A DNA stretch of 53,808 nt from JBKPNZ01 sp046732895 (GTDB taxonomy: Bacteria; Actinomycetota; Thermoleophilia; Solirubrobacterales; 70-9): contig JBKPNZ010000029.1 of NCBI GenBank assembly GCA_046732895.1, positions 1-53,808 on the forward strand, in the 5' to 3' direction. The number at the start of each line of letters is the position of its first letter. Within the stretch, counting starts at the first letter, position 1. Both the position numbers and the translations under genes were made by a program. Shown one piece after another: positions 33,699 to 41,287 of the stretch. Below the pieces are notes generated by a model. The model worked only from the letters and a program-made list of their open reading frames with translations, was not told the origin of the DNA and ran no database searches.

Positions 33699-34241
33699 AT
33701 GCGCAAGATCGTCCTCTACCACCTGCAATCGCTTGATGGCGTCGGCGAGGAGCCGAGTGACTGGATGCCGGAGAACGGGCCGGCGATCTTCGACAACCTG
33801 GGCGCGGTCATCGAAAGTCAAGAGGACATCCTGCTCGGCCGACGCACATACGACTACTGGGTTGACTACTGGCCGAGCTCCGATCTCGAGCCCTTCGCGA
33901 CTTTCATCAACAACACCGAGAAGCACGTCTTTACGAGCAGCCCGCTGACCAAGGACTGGGCCAACTCGACGGCCGTCACCGGGTCGGCGACCGAGTATGT
34001 CGCCGAGCTCAAGGGAGGCGACGGCGGAGACATCGGCATTCACGGCAGCATCGACCTCGCTCGCGCTCTGCTCCAATCCGACCTGGTCGACGAACTGAGG
34101 CTAGTCGTCGCGCCGTCGCTGGCCCACAAGGGGCGAAGGATCTTCACCGGCGAGGAGGATCGCGGTCTTCGCAGGCTTGAGCTGCGGGAATGCGCGGTGG
34201 CCGAAGGCGGCTCGCTGCTGCTCTGGTATCGGCTCACATAG
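33699..34241 (+). CDS. RibD_C/dihydrofolate-reductase-like protein (copy 2)
   Basis: A 180-residue protein: 'RKIVLYHLQSLDGVGEEPSD', 'DILLGRRTYDYWVDYWPSSD', 'GDIGIHGSIDLARALLQSDL' and 'DELRLVVAPSLAHKGRRIF'. NADPH-binding reductase fold; substrate unknown. Good ribosome-binding site GAAGGAG. Last gene before the tRNA-derived fragment that borders the van region. Confidence 0.88.
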   Translation: MRKIVLYHLQSLDGVGEEPSDWMPENGPAIFDNLGAVIESQEDILLGRRTYDYWVDYWPSSDLEPFATFINNTEKHVFTSSPLTKDWANSTAVTGSATEYVAELKGGDGGDIGIHGSIDLARALLQSDLVDELRLVVAPSLAHKGRRIFTGEEDRGLRRLELRECAVAEGGSLLLWYRLT

Positions 34242-34283
34242 CGGAGGGGCCTATGTTGCGGGCCGCGCAGGAGTCAAACAGAC

Positions 34284-34312
34284 GAAAACCACCTGATTGG
34301 CAGGCGGTTCTC
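34284..34312 (-). terminator. Degenerate hairpin following the tRNA fragment
   Basis: GAAAACCACCTG and CAGGCGGTTCTC flank a five-base loop, a stem with mismatches. It is homologous in position and sequence to the perfect hairpin at 48619-48649 and so looks like the former terminator of a tRNA gene read on the minus strand. Confidence 0.55.
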
Positions 34313-34316
34313 GCAG

Positions 34317-34354
34317 TAGCGGGCGCGGGATTTGAACCCGCGACCTCCGGATTA
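34317..34354 (-). pseudogene. 3' fragment of a tRNA gene (T-arm and acceptor), possible attachment-site remnant
   Basis: On the minus strand this reads from the 3' side of the anticodon stem, through the variable loop GGAGGTC and T-arm GCGGGTTCAAATCCCGC, to the acceptor GCCCGCTA. No D-arm or 5' acceptor (AGCGGGC) is found upstream, so it is not a complete tRNA. Truncation near the anticodon loop is where tyrosine integrases often cross over. The truncated murF-like reading frame begins immediately beyond it. Confidence 0.7.
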
Positions 34355-34364
34355 CCTGCCCGAG

Positions 34365-34580
34365 TCATGCCGCCTCCTGGAATCCCGTGGAGCGGGGATC
34401 GAGCGGGAGGTCACCGGAGGCCCAGTAAAACGGGTCGACCGTCGCTGCCACGATGGGAACGTAGAGCTGCCCGGCGCGGATCGTCCTGGAGTCGATGCTC
34501 GTACCCTCGATGCTGACATCGGGCCCGACCAGCTCCGCACCGCTTAGATGAGCCGTTAGGTCAGATGTCGACCAGCGCAC
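34365..34580 (-). pseudogene. Truncated MurF-like N-terminal fragment downstream of vanX
   Basis: GTG at 34580 begins 30 bases after the vanX stop. Residues 1-45 ('LTAHLSGAELVGPDVSIEGT', 'SIDSRTIRAGQLYVPIVA') match the N-terminal domain of MurF, the UDP-MurNAc-tripeptide:D-Ala-D-Ala ligase. From about 34446 the similarity stops and unrelated codons run to a TGA at 34365. Some actinobacterial van operons carry murF after vanX to load D-Ala-D-Lac onto the precursor. Here that gene has lost about 90% of its length at the junction with the tRNA fragment. Confidence 0.7.
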
Positions 34581-34609
34581 GCCTCACCGTGAACGACGAT
34601 CGCCGCAGG

Positions 34610-35251
34610 TCATGCCGCCAACAACCTCTCCGGCTGCGTCGACGAATCCATGGGAAAGTCAAAGTAGGTGTCCGGATACGGTTCGTCTTTAAGTGTGTAG
34701 TGCCACCACTCGCGATCGTATGAGCGAAAACCGCAGGCCTCCATGAGAGAGCGAAGGCATCGCCGGTTTCTCGCTTCGCCCTGCGTGATTTCTCGTGCTC
34801 CATGGTGGGAGATCGCATCCATAAGGTCATAGTCACCGCCCATGCGAGCAAGCTCACCGGTAGCCAGGTGATAGAGCGTCAAGTCAACGGTGCTGCCCCG
34901 ACTGTGGGCCGACTTCATGGCCACGTATCCCTTTTCAAACATCTCAGCTTTGGTGATGTTCGGGTAGTGCCGGAGCTTCGTCCGGCCGTCCTCTGGCTGG
35001 TTTGCCCAGCGCAAGAAGCAATCGACGGCGCGTTGCGGGCGATAGCCGTCCCACAGAAGCAGGCCGAAGCCCATGGAGGCGGCCTCTTCTCGAGCGCGTT
35101 CCAGGGCTGCGCACAACGCGGTCGTCCCGGCGATGCGATTCACCCCATATCCGTCCACGGGCTTACCCGTGAAGTTGTCCCAGGTCGCGTACTTGGCGTC
35201 CCACCGGATCCCGGGCACGCGCTCGTCGACGAAGACGAAGTCGTGGTTCAT
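34610..35251 (-). CDS. vanX: D-Ala-D-Ala dipeptidase VanX
   Basis: A 213-residue zinc dipeptidase that destroys D-Ala-D-Ala so that only D-Ala-D-Lac enters the cell wall. Zinc ligands His116, Asp123 ('SAHSRGSTVDLTLY') and His184, catalytic Glu181 ('EWWHY') and Arg71 ('DGYRPQR') all fall at the same numbers as in enterococcal VanX. ATG at 35251 overlaps the ligase stop as ATGA, confirming the vanHAX operon. Base composition is less GC-rich than the surrounding chromosome. Confidence 0.95.
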   Translation of the reverse strand: MNHDFVFVDERVPGIRWDAKYATWDNFTGKPVDGYGVNRIAGTTALCAALERAREEAASMGFGLLLWDGYRPQRAVDCFLRWANQPEDGRTKLRHYPNITKAEMFEKGYVAMKSAHSRGSTVDLTLYHLATGELARMGGDYDLMDAISHHGAREITQGEARNRRCLRSLMEACGFRSYDREWWHYTLKDEPYPDTYFDFPMDSSTQPERLLAA

Positions 35252-36288
35252 CGGGGCTTCCCCGTCAGCGTCAATGACACGATCCGGTCGATCACGTCTG
35301 CAAACGGCAGTCCCGCCGCGGCCATCATCCTCGGGTAGCGGCTGTAGGACGTCATCCCGGGCAACGTGTTGACCTCGTTGAGGACGACCTCTCCATCCTC
35401 GGTGAGGAACATGTCCACCCGCGCGAGCCCGCTGCATCCCAAGGCGCCATAGATGGCTTTGGCGGTCTCCTGCACCAGCGACCGTGAGTCCGCCGAGATG
35501 TTCGCGGGGACGATCACCGTCGCGTTGTCGGAGCCCTGCTCGGGCTCGCGTTCCTGATGGATCCTGAAAAAGCCGTCAGACAGGGCGATCTGATCGATCT
35601 CGCCGGCAAATAGGTCCAGGTCGGTCCCGTGGATCGCGCATCCGACCTCGCTGCCGACGACAGCTTCTTCGACCACGACCTTCGAGTCGTATTGCCGTGC
35701 GGTCTGCACTGCGCTCTGGAGCTCTTCTTTGCGGGCGACCTTGGTGACGCCGAAGGACGACCCCGAACGGGCCGGCTTTACGAAGACGGGATAGGCGAGC
35801 TGGTCGGCGTCGATCTCCTCAGACGGCGCGATGGTCCCGAAGTTCGGCGTGGCGATTCCCGCGCTCCTGGCCACGATGTAGGTGAGGGACTTGTCCATGC
35901 ACAGGGCAGAGCTTTGGATGTCGCAGCCCGCGTACGGGATGCCGGACAGCTCAAGCAAGCCTTGGATCGCGCCGTCCTCGCCGAACTTGCCGTGCAGCAC
36001 GGGCAGCACCAGGTCCAGGCTGACCTTCTCGTACCGCCCCTCGTCCAGGACCAGCAGTCCGGGGATACTTCGATCCGGTGAGAGAACAGCCGGACGGGCA
36101 GTGTCGTTCTCCCAATCCGCGTCAGGGCCGTCGCACAGCTTCCACGCACCGCTCTTCGTGATCCCGATGTAGAACGGCTCGTATTTGTCGGCATCGAGGT
36201 GCTTCGCGACCTCTCGCGCCGACTTGACGGAGATCGGGTGTTCCTCGCCACTTCCCCCGAAGATGACGCCGACCTTCAACCTACTCAT
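35248..36288 (-). CDS. vanA: D-alanine-D-lactate ligase (VanA-type)
   Basis: A 346-residue ATP-grasp ligase that makes D-Ala-D-Lac. 'KSLTYIVARSAGIATP' is a D-Lac ligase signature, and the omega loop 'GFFRIHQEREPEQGSDNA' carries His244, the residue that favours D-lactate over D-alanine in VanA. ATP-binding 'VFVKPARSGSSFGV' and the metal motif 'VVLNEVNTLPGMTSYSRYP' are complete. Overlaps vanH by 8 bases and vanX by 4. The exact type (A, B, O, or new) needs a tree. Confidence 0.95.
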   Translation of the reverse strand: MSRLKVGVIFGGSGEEHPISVKSAREVAKHLDADKYEPFYIGITKSGAWKLCDGPDADWENDTARPAVLSPDRSIPGLLVLDEGRYEKVSLDLVLPVLHGKFGEDGAIQGLLELSGIPYAGCDIQSSALCMDKSLTYIVARSAGIATPNFGTIAPSEEIDADQLAYPVFVKPARSGSSFGVTKVARKEELQSAVQTARQYDSKVVVEEAVVGSEVGCAIHGTDLDLFAGEIDQIALSDGFFRIHQEREPEQGSDNATVIVPANISADSRSLVQETAKAIYGALGCSGLARVDMFLTEDGEVVLNEVNTLPGMTSYSRYPRMMAAAGLPFADVIDRIVSLTLTGKPR

Positions 36289-37321
36289 GCTGGCTTTCCC
36301 TGGTGAATTTCAGGCAGTTGGCCATCGTGTGCTCGACCATGTCGCTCAGCGCGTGGTCGGTGTAGTAAGCGGTGTGCGGGGTGATCAGCACATTCGGCAG
36401 CTGGTGCAGCCGCAGCAACGGTTCACTTTCGATCGGCTTGTCGCTGCAGTCGGCGTAGAAAAATCCTTCCTCTCCTTCGAGGACGTCCAGCGCCGCGCCG
36501 CCCAATCTGCCGCTCTCCAGGGCCGGCACGAGGGCCTCGGTATCGATAAGCGCGCCGCGTCCGGTGTTGACGACGAACGCGCCGTGCTTCATCTGCCGGA
36601 TACGGGCGCGATCGAGCAGATGGTGCGTATCGGCGATGAGCGGCGTGTGGAGCGTCACGATGTCGCTCCGCCGCAGCAACTCGTCAAGTGAGACGTAGTC
36701 GGCCGCGGCCTTGGGCCAACGGTCATGGGCCAAGACGCGGCAGCCAAAGCCCCGCAGCCTCTCGATGACCGCGACGCCGATGCGACCTGTCCCGATTACG
36801 CCAACAGTCAGGTCGCGTAGCTCTCTCCCGCGCTCGTCATTCAGTCGATAGTCGTGAATGTCGGCGCGCCTGATGACCGACTTCGCATGGCGCACCGCCA
36901 TCAGCATCAGCATCAGCGTGTAGTCAGCGACGCTGTCGGGCGAATAGGCGACGGTTTCGACGCAGATGCCCACGGTCTCCGCGTAGTTCACGTCGATGTG
37001 GTCGTATCCGACGCTTCGTGTGGAGATATACGCCACGCCGGCTTCGCTGAGAGCAAGCAGCGTGGAGTTCGTGAGTTGCGTCTTGTGACCGATGCTGATG
37101 CATCGGTTTCCTAGTGCCAGTCCAGTGTTGGCTTCAGACACCGCTGCCTCGGTAATCGTCGGCACGACGCCAAAGCGCGGCGCCATCTCTCGGAACAAGG
37201 TGGCGTCCTCCGGTCCGCACCCGTAGATCGTGATCCCTGTTGTTGGGGCGGCCGGGGAGGGCGACGACGCCAGCCCACGAGGGCTGCGGGTCGCGTTTTG
37301 TGCTGGTTCGCTGCGGATCAT
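36281..37321 (-). CDS. vanH: D-lactate dehydrogenase VanH
   Basis: A 346-residue D-specific 2-hydroxyacid dehydrogenase that makes D-lactate from pyruvate for the ligase. NAD motif 'VGVIGTGRIGVAVIERL'; catalytic Arg in the 'SVGYDHIDVN' region, Glu in 'LEGEEGFFY' and His in 'ITPHTAYYTDHAL'. Conserved sequence starts at 'GITIYGCGPEDATLF', about 27 residues after the ATG at 37321. That leader resembles the first codons of vanY and lies within a duplicated promoter segment, so it may be a by-product of the duplication. Confidence 0.94.
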   Translation of the reverse strand: MIRSEPAQNATRSPRGLASSPSPAAPTTGITIYGCGPEDATLFREMAPRFGVVPTITEAAVSEANTGLALGNRCISIGHKTQLTNSTLLALSEAGVAYISTRSVGYDHIDVNYAETVGICVETVAYSPDSVADYTLMLMLMAVRHAKSVIRRADIHDYRLNDERGRELRDLTVGVIGTGRIGVAVIERLRGFGCRVLAHDRWPKAAADYVSLDELLRRSDIVTLHTPLIADTHHLLDRARIRQMKHGAFVVNTGRGALIDTEALVPALESGRLGGAALDVLEGEEGFFYADCSDKPIESEPLLRLHQLPNVLITPHTAYYTDHALSDMVEHTMANCLKFTRESQHE

Positions 37322-37384
37322 GCCTTCAGTTAAGGCAGCGCCGTGTTGCCAGCGTGTATGCGATTTTCGATATGTCGGCGATAT
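37300..37384 (-). promoter_or_regulatory. vanH promoter/leader, copy A of an 85-bp duplication
   Basis: This segment aligns without gaps to 38131-38215 with 69 of 85 bases identical, and spans the vanH ATG. On the minus strand it begins with two ATATCG boxes whose starts are 11 bases apart (plus-strand 37379-37384 and 37368-37373), the spacing expected for an OmpR-family regulator such as VanR. A CATACA element follows. Confidence 0.7.
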
Positions 37385-37477
37385 CCTCCGCCACGTCGCG
37401 TGGTCCGGCTCGGCCCGCGCACGGGCCCAACGGACTGGAGCATCGTCCCTGAGCTTTCTGCTCATGTTTCCTTCGTT

Positions 37478-38152
37478 TCATTGCTGCATCCTCGGGTCCT
37501 GTGTGGGGTCTGCGTACATCGCGGGGCAGCCGTGATCGATCGCTTCGGGGCGCAGCTCGTAGTGCCAGGGTTCGTTGCCGTAGATCTGGCACAGCCCGTA
37601 GGCGGCGCCGTGCTCGGATAGCCACGCCGTGGCATCGGAGGGCCCGATATCGACCGCGTCCCCCGACACGTGAGGAGACGTGTCCGGGGTGGCCACCCAT
37701 CGGGCGGCTGCCGCTTCCGAGCCGTACTCGGAGATGGCCTCGCGCAGAAGCTGCTCCTGGTAGGCAGGGGAGCGCCAGCCGCTGTCGACGGTGAAGTTGA
37801 CCCCGTCACCCGCGGCATCGGTCGCGGCCTGGCGCAGGGCCGCGAGCAGATCGGGGTCGAGGTTGGCTACACCCGGGATCTCGTCATCGAAGACCGTCGT
37901 GCCGTCGGGGACGGCACCGTCAGCCTCGCCAAGCGCGCCACGCACGGGCAGCGCGCCACGCTCGCCGGGCGCACCACGTTGCTCATTGTGGGGGACATGG
38001 GTGGGTGATGCGGCGGTCGAGGACGAGGACGCCAGCAACTGGTGGCCGAGGGCGGCGGCGATCCCCGCGATGGCGACTAGCAGGCCAGCGACACGGATCC
38101 AGCGAATCCGAATCCCACGGGTCGTTGTTCGTGCTGGTTCGCTGTAGGTCAT
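37478..38152 (-). CDS. vanY: D,D-carboxypeptidase VanY
   Basis: A 224-residue membrane-anchored zinc carboxypeptidase that removes terminal D-Ala from wall precursors, lowering the vancomycin target. One N-terminal helix ('VAGLLVAIAGIAAALG') anchors it, then an Ala/Gly-rich stalk of about 50 residues. The catalytic domain has 'SPHVSGDAVDIG' (His161, Asp168) and 'EPWHYEL' (Glu194, His197). ATG 38152 is chosen because its first codons match vanH in the duplicated leader. It has its own VanR-type promoter and is read towards vanH, 157 bases away. Confidence 0.93.
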   Translation of the reverse strand: MTYSEPARTTTRGIRIRWIRVAGLLVAIAGIAAALGHQLLASSSSTAASPTHVPHNEQRGAPGERGALPVRGALGEADGAVPDGTTVFDDEIPGVANLDPDLLAALRQAATDAAGDGVNFTVDSGWRSPAYQEQLLREAISEYGSEAAAARWVATPDTSPHVSGDAVDIGPSDATAWLSEHGAAYGLCQIYGNEPWHYELRPEAIDHGCPAMYADPTQDPRMQQ

Positions 38153-38215
38153 GCCGCCATTCAAGGCAGCGTGGTGTTGCCAGCACGTATGTGGTTTTCG
38201 ATACGCCGACGATAT
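38131..38215. promoter_or_regulatory. vanY/vanR divergent control region, copy B of the 85-bp duplication
   Basis: Copy B spans the vanY ATG and most of the gap to vanR. The paired boxes read ATATCG and GTATCG on the minus strand, again 11 bases apart (38210-38215 and 38199-38204). Because vanR starts at 38239, one VanR-binding site could serve vanY and the vanRS promoter. Confidence 0.7.
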
Positions 38216-38238
38216 GCGCCGGCTCGTAGCATCGGAGC

Positions 38239-38934
38239 ATGCGGGTGTTGATCGTCGAGGACGAGCCCTATATGGCAGAGGCCATCCGCGATGGCCTGCG
38301 CCTGGAAGCGATCGCGGCAGACATCGCCGGTGATGGCGACACCGCGCTGGAGCTGCTGAGCGTCAATGCCTACGACATCGCCGTGCTCGACCGAGACATC
38401 CCTGGGCCCTCCGGTGACGAGATCGCCAAGCACATCGTCGCCTCCGGCAGCGGCATGCCGATCCTCATGCTCACCGCCGCCGACCGGCTCGACGACAAGG
38501 CCACCGGGTTCGAGCTCGGCGCCGACGACTACCTCACCAAGCCGTTCGAGCTCCAGGAGCTCGTCCTCAGGCTCCGAGCACTCGACCGCAGGCGCGCCCA
38601 CAACAGGCCACCCGTGCAAGAGATCGCAGGCCTGCGACTCGATCCGTTCCGCCGCGAGGTCTACCGCGACGGCCGCCACGTCGCGCTCACCCGCAAGCAG
38701 TTCGCAGTGCTCGAAGTGCTCGTCGCGGCCGAAGGCGGCGTCGTCAGCGCCGAAGAGCTCTTAGGGCGAGCATGGGATGAGAACGCAGACCCGTTCACCA
38801 ACGCCGTCCGCATCACCGTCTCGGGACTGCGCAAACGGCTCGGCGAGCCCTGGCTCATCGCCACCGTGCCCGGCGCCGGGTACCGCATCGACACTCGACC
38901 GGACACCGGGCGCGAGGGGGCCGAGCATGGATAG
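38239..38934 (+). CDS. vanR: Response regulator VanR (OmpR family)
   Basis: A 231-residue two-domain regulator. Receiver: acidic pocket 'IVEDEP', phospho-acceptor Asp51 in 'VLDRDIPG', Lys101 in 'LTKPFE'. C-terminal winged helix: 'LTRKQFAVLEVLVAAEGGVV' and 'AVRITVSGLRKRLGEPW'. It should activate vanY and vanHAX when phosphorylated by VanS. Ribosome-binding site CGGAGC precedes ATG 38239. Overlaps vanS by 8 bases. Confidence 0.93.
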   Translation: MRVLIVEDEPYMAEAIRDGLRLEAIAADIAGDGDTALELLSVNAYDIAVLDRDIPGPSGDEIAKHIVASGSGMPILMLTAADRLDDKATGFELGADDYLTKPFELQELVLRLRALDRRRAHNRPPVQEIAGLRLDPFRREVYRDGRHVALTRKQFAVLEVLVAAEGGVVSAEELLGRAWDENADPFTNAVRITVSGLRKRLGEPWLIATVPGAGYRIDTRPDTGREGAEHG

Positions 38935-40057
38935 GGAGCCTGGGTTGAGCGTTCGCCTCAAGCTCACCCTCAGCTACGCCGGCTTCCTCATGGTCGCCGG
39001 TGTCTTGCTGCTCGCTGCCGTATGGGTGTTCCTGCTGCGAGACAGGCCCGCCAGCATGCTCATACCCAGGCTCTCCGACTTCCCGCGCGCCCTCGACCCA
39101 CACAACTTCGGCCCGGCGGCCTTCGGCGCTGCGGCAGTCGCAGTGCTGGCGTTCCTGCTGGTGTTAGGCCTCGTGGGCGGGTGGATCCTCGCCGGCCGCA
39201 TGCTCGCGCCCCTCACGCGCATCACCGCTGCCACCCGCACGGCTGCGCGGGGGTCACTCTCCCACCGGATCGAGTTGGAGGGCCGCAGCGACGAGTTCCG
39301 CGAGCTCGCCGACGCCTTCGACGCCATGCTCGCTCGGCTTGAAGCACAGGTCGCCGAACAGCAGCGATTCGCAGCCAACGCGTCCCACGAACTGCGCACC
39401 CCGCTGGCGGTCACGCAGACCCTTCTCGACGTGGCCCGCAACGATCCTCACCGCGACAACGGCGAGCTCGTCGAGCGCCTCCACGCCGTCAACACCCGAG
39501 CGATCGACCTCACCGAAGCCCTGCTGCTGCTCAGCCGGGCCGACCGGCGGTCCTTCACCCGCGAACACGTCGACCTCTCCCTGATGGGGGAGGAAGCCAC
39601 TGAGACGCTCCTTCCCCTCGCCGAAGAACGCGGTCTCGCCATCGAGACCTCCGGCGAGGAGACCCCCACCCTCGGCTCACACGCGCTCCTGCTGCAGCTC
39701 ACTACGAACCTCGTGCACAACGCGATCGTCCACAACCTGCCTGAAGGGGGCACGGTATGGGTCACGACCACCGCTCACCCCGAGGGTGCGGTACTCACCG
39801 TCGAGAACACCGGCGAGCAGCTCCCCCCACAGTTCACTGCGACGCTTGCCGAGCCGTTTCAGCGCGGCAGCAAGCGCCTCCGCACCGACCACGGAGGCGT
39901 CGGCCTCGGCTTGGCAATCGTCAAGAGCATCGCCGAAGCGCACGACGGAACCCTCACCCTCACTCCCCGGGCCGCGGGCGGGCTCTGCGTCACGGTGCAA
40001 CTACCTGCCGAGCCGCTACGTGGCGCCAGCGCAAAGGCTTCAAGAACGACTAGCTGA
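38927..40057 (+). CDS. vanS: Sensor histidine kinase VanS
   Basis: A 376-residue membrane kinase. Two helices (about 15-37 and 66-90) enclose a short extracellular loop of roughly 28 residues, the compact sensor typical of actinobacterial VanS. HAMP follows, then the H-box 'FAANASHELRTPLAV' (His154), N-box 'NLVHNAIVHNLPEGG', and G-box 'GGVGLGLAIVKSIAEAHDG'. ATG 38927 overlaps the vanR stop. Whether it senses the antibiotic itself or lipid II cannot be read from sequence. Confidence 0.93.
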   Translation: MDREPGLSVRLKLTLSYAGFLMVAGVLLLAAVWVFLLRDRPASMLIPRLSDFPRALDPHNFGPAAFGAAAVAVLAFLLVLGLVGGWILAGRMLAPLTRITAATRTAARGSLSHRIELEGRSDEFRELADAFDAMLARLEAQVAEQQRFAANASHELRTPLAVTQTLLDVARNDPHRDNGELVERLHAVNTRAIDLTEALLLLSRADRRSFTREHVDLSLMGEEATETLLPLAEERGLAIETSGEETPTLGSHALLLQLTTNLVHNAIVHNLPEGGTVWVTTTAHPEGAVLTVENTGEQLPPQFTATLAEPFQRGSKRLRTDHGGVGLGLAIVKSIAEAHDGTLTLTPRAAGGLCVTVQLPAEPLRGASAKASRTTS

Positions 40058-40084
40058 AAGACTCGCCCCACGTACGATTTAGAA

Positions 40085-41248
40085 GTGCCCCGCTCGGTCT
40101 CACCGCTTCCGGACTCCGCAGACGTGGTCATCCTCGGCGGCGGCGTGATCGGCACCAGCGCCGCCTTCCACCTGGCCGAGGCGGGCGTCGACGTCGCGCT
40201 CGTCGAGCGGGCGCAACTCGGGAGCGGCTCCACGTCCCGAGCGGCCGGCGGCGTGCGCACCCAGTTCTCTGACGCGCTGAACGTCGAGATTGCCAAGCGA
40301 AGCCTGGACGCGTTCCGCAACTTCGGCCGGCGGCCCGGGTGGGAGATCGACCTCAAGCAGGTCGGGTACATGTTTGTCCTCAGCCGCGAGCCCGACGTCG
40401 AGAAGTTCGAGCGCAGCGTCGCACTTCAGAACGAATACGGACTGCCTTCCCGGATGCTCACGGCCGGCGAAGCTCGCGAGCTATGCCCACTGGTGCAGGG
40501 GGACGACATCCTCGCTGGGGCGTTCTCACCCGGCGACGGCCATGCAACCCCCGAGGGCGTGGTCCAGGGATACGCGTTCGCCGCCCGTGCCCACGGCGCG
40601 GAGATCCGCGTCAACTGCGAGGTCCTCGACATCAACCTCAGCGGCGCCGAGATCACCGAGGTCGTCACCGACCAAGGCTCGATCCGGACTAGCACCGTGA
40701 TCTGCGCCGCCGGCGCCTGGTCGCGAAGCTGCGGCGCCATGGTCGGCTTGGATCTGCCGGTCACGCCGTTGCGGCGCCAGATCCTGTTCACCGAGGCGAT
40801 CGACGGACTCCCCGCCCAGATCCCCATGACGATCGACTTCGAGTCGAGCTTCTACTTTCACCGCGAGGGCCCCGGCCTCTTGATGGGGATGTCCGATCCG
40901 CTCGAGAAGCCGGGCTTCAGCGTCGAGACGACCGACGACTGGATCCCCGGCCTGATCGAGGTGGTCCGGCGGCGGGCGCCTCGGATCGCCGACGCCGGTA
41001 TCCGCGGCGGATGGGCCGGGCTCTACGAGATGACGCCAGACCACAACGCGATCATCGGGGAGGCCACGGGCGTCTCGCGCTTCCTCTACGCGACCGGGTT
41101 CTCCGGACACGGATTCCTCCAGAGCCCCGCCGTCGGCGAGATCCTCCGCGACCTGGTTTTGCGTCGCCCGCCGTTCGTCGACATCGAACCGTTGAGCCTC
41201 GAGCGCTTCGACACGTCCGCCCTTCGCCCCGAGTACAACGTTGTATAA
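40085..41248 (+). CDS. FAD-dependent amine/imino-acid oxidase (DAO family)
   Basis: A 387-residue D-amino-acid-oxidase-fold flavoprotein: 'DVVILGGGVIGTSAAFHLAE' at the N-terminus, 'VERAQLGSGSTSRAAGGVRT', and 'LYATGFSGHGFLQSPAVGEI' near the C-terminus. The group includes sarcosine, glycine and L-pipecolate oxidases. The next gene is an ALDH7 enzyme that would use the P6C/aminoadipate semialdehyde product, so a pipecolate- or saccharopine-oxidase role fits. GTG start at 40085, 27 bases after vanS. Confidence 0.88.
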   Translation: MPRSVSPLPDSADVVILGGGVIGTSAAFHLAEAGVDVALVERAQLGSGSTSRAAGGVRTQFSDALNVEIAKRSLDAFRNFGRRPGWEIDLKQVGYMFVLSREPDVEKFERSVALQNEYGLPSRMLTAGEARELCPLVQGDDILAGAFSPGDGHATPEGVVQGYAFAARAHGAEIRVNCEVLDINLSGAEITEVVTDQGSIRTSTVICAAGAWSRSCGAMVGLDLPVTPLRRQILFTEAIDGLPAQIPMTIDFESSFYFHREGPGLLMGMSDPLEKPGFSVETTDDWIPGLIEVVRRRAPRIADAGIRGGWAGLYEMTPDHNAIIGEATGVSRFLYATGFSGHGFLQSPAVGEILRDLVLRRPPFVDIEPLSLERFDTSALRPEYNVV

Positions 41249-41287
41249 GCGATATTCAGCTTCCGCCCAGAACTCACGGAGGAGCCA

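Noticed and set aside
34190..34516. Plus-strand open frame containing 'AGAGFEPATSG'
   Set aside because: This is the antisense translation of the tRNA T-arm, a well-known false protein signature; the same peptide appears at 48511-48693 for the second fragment.
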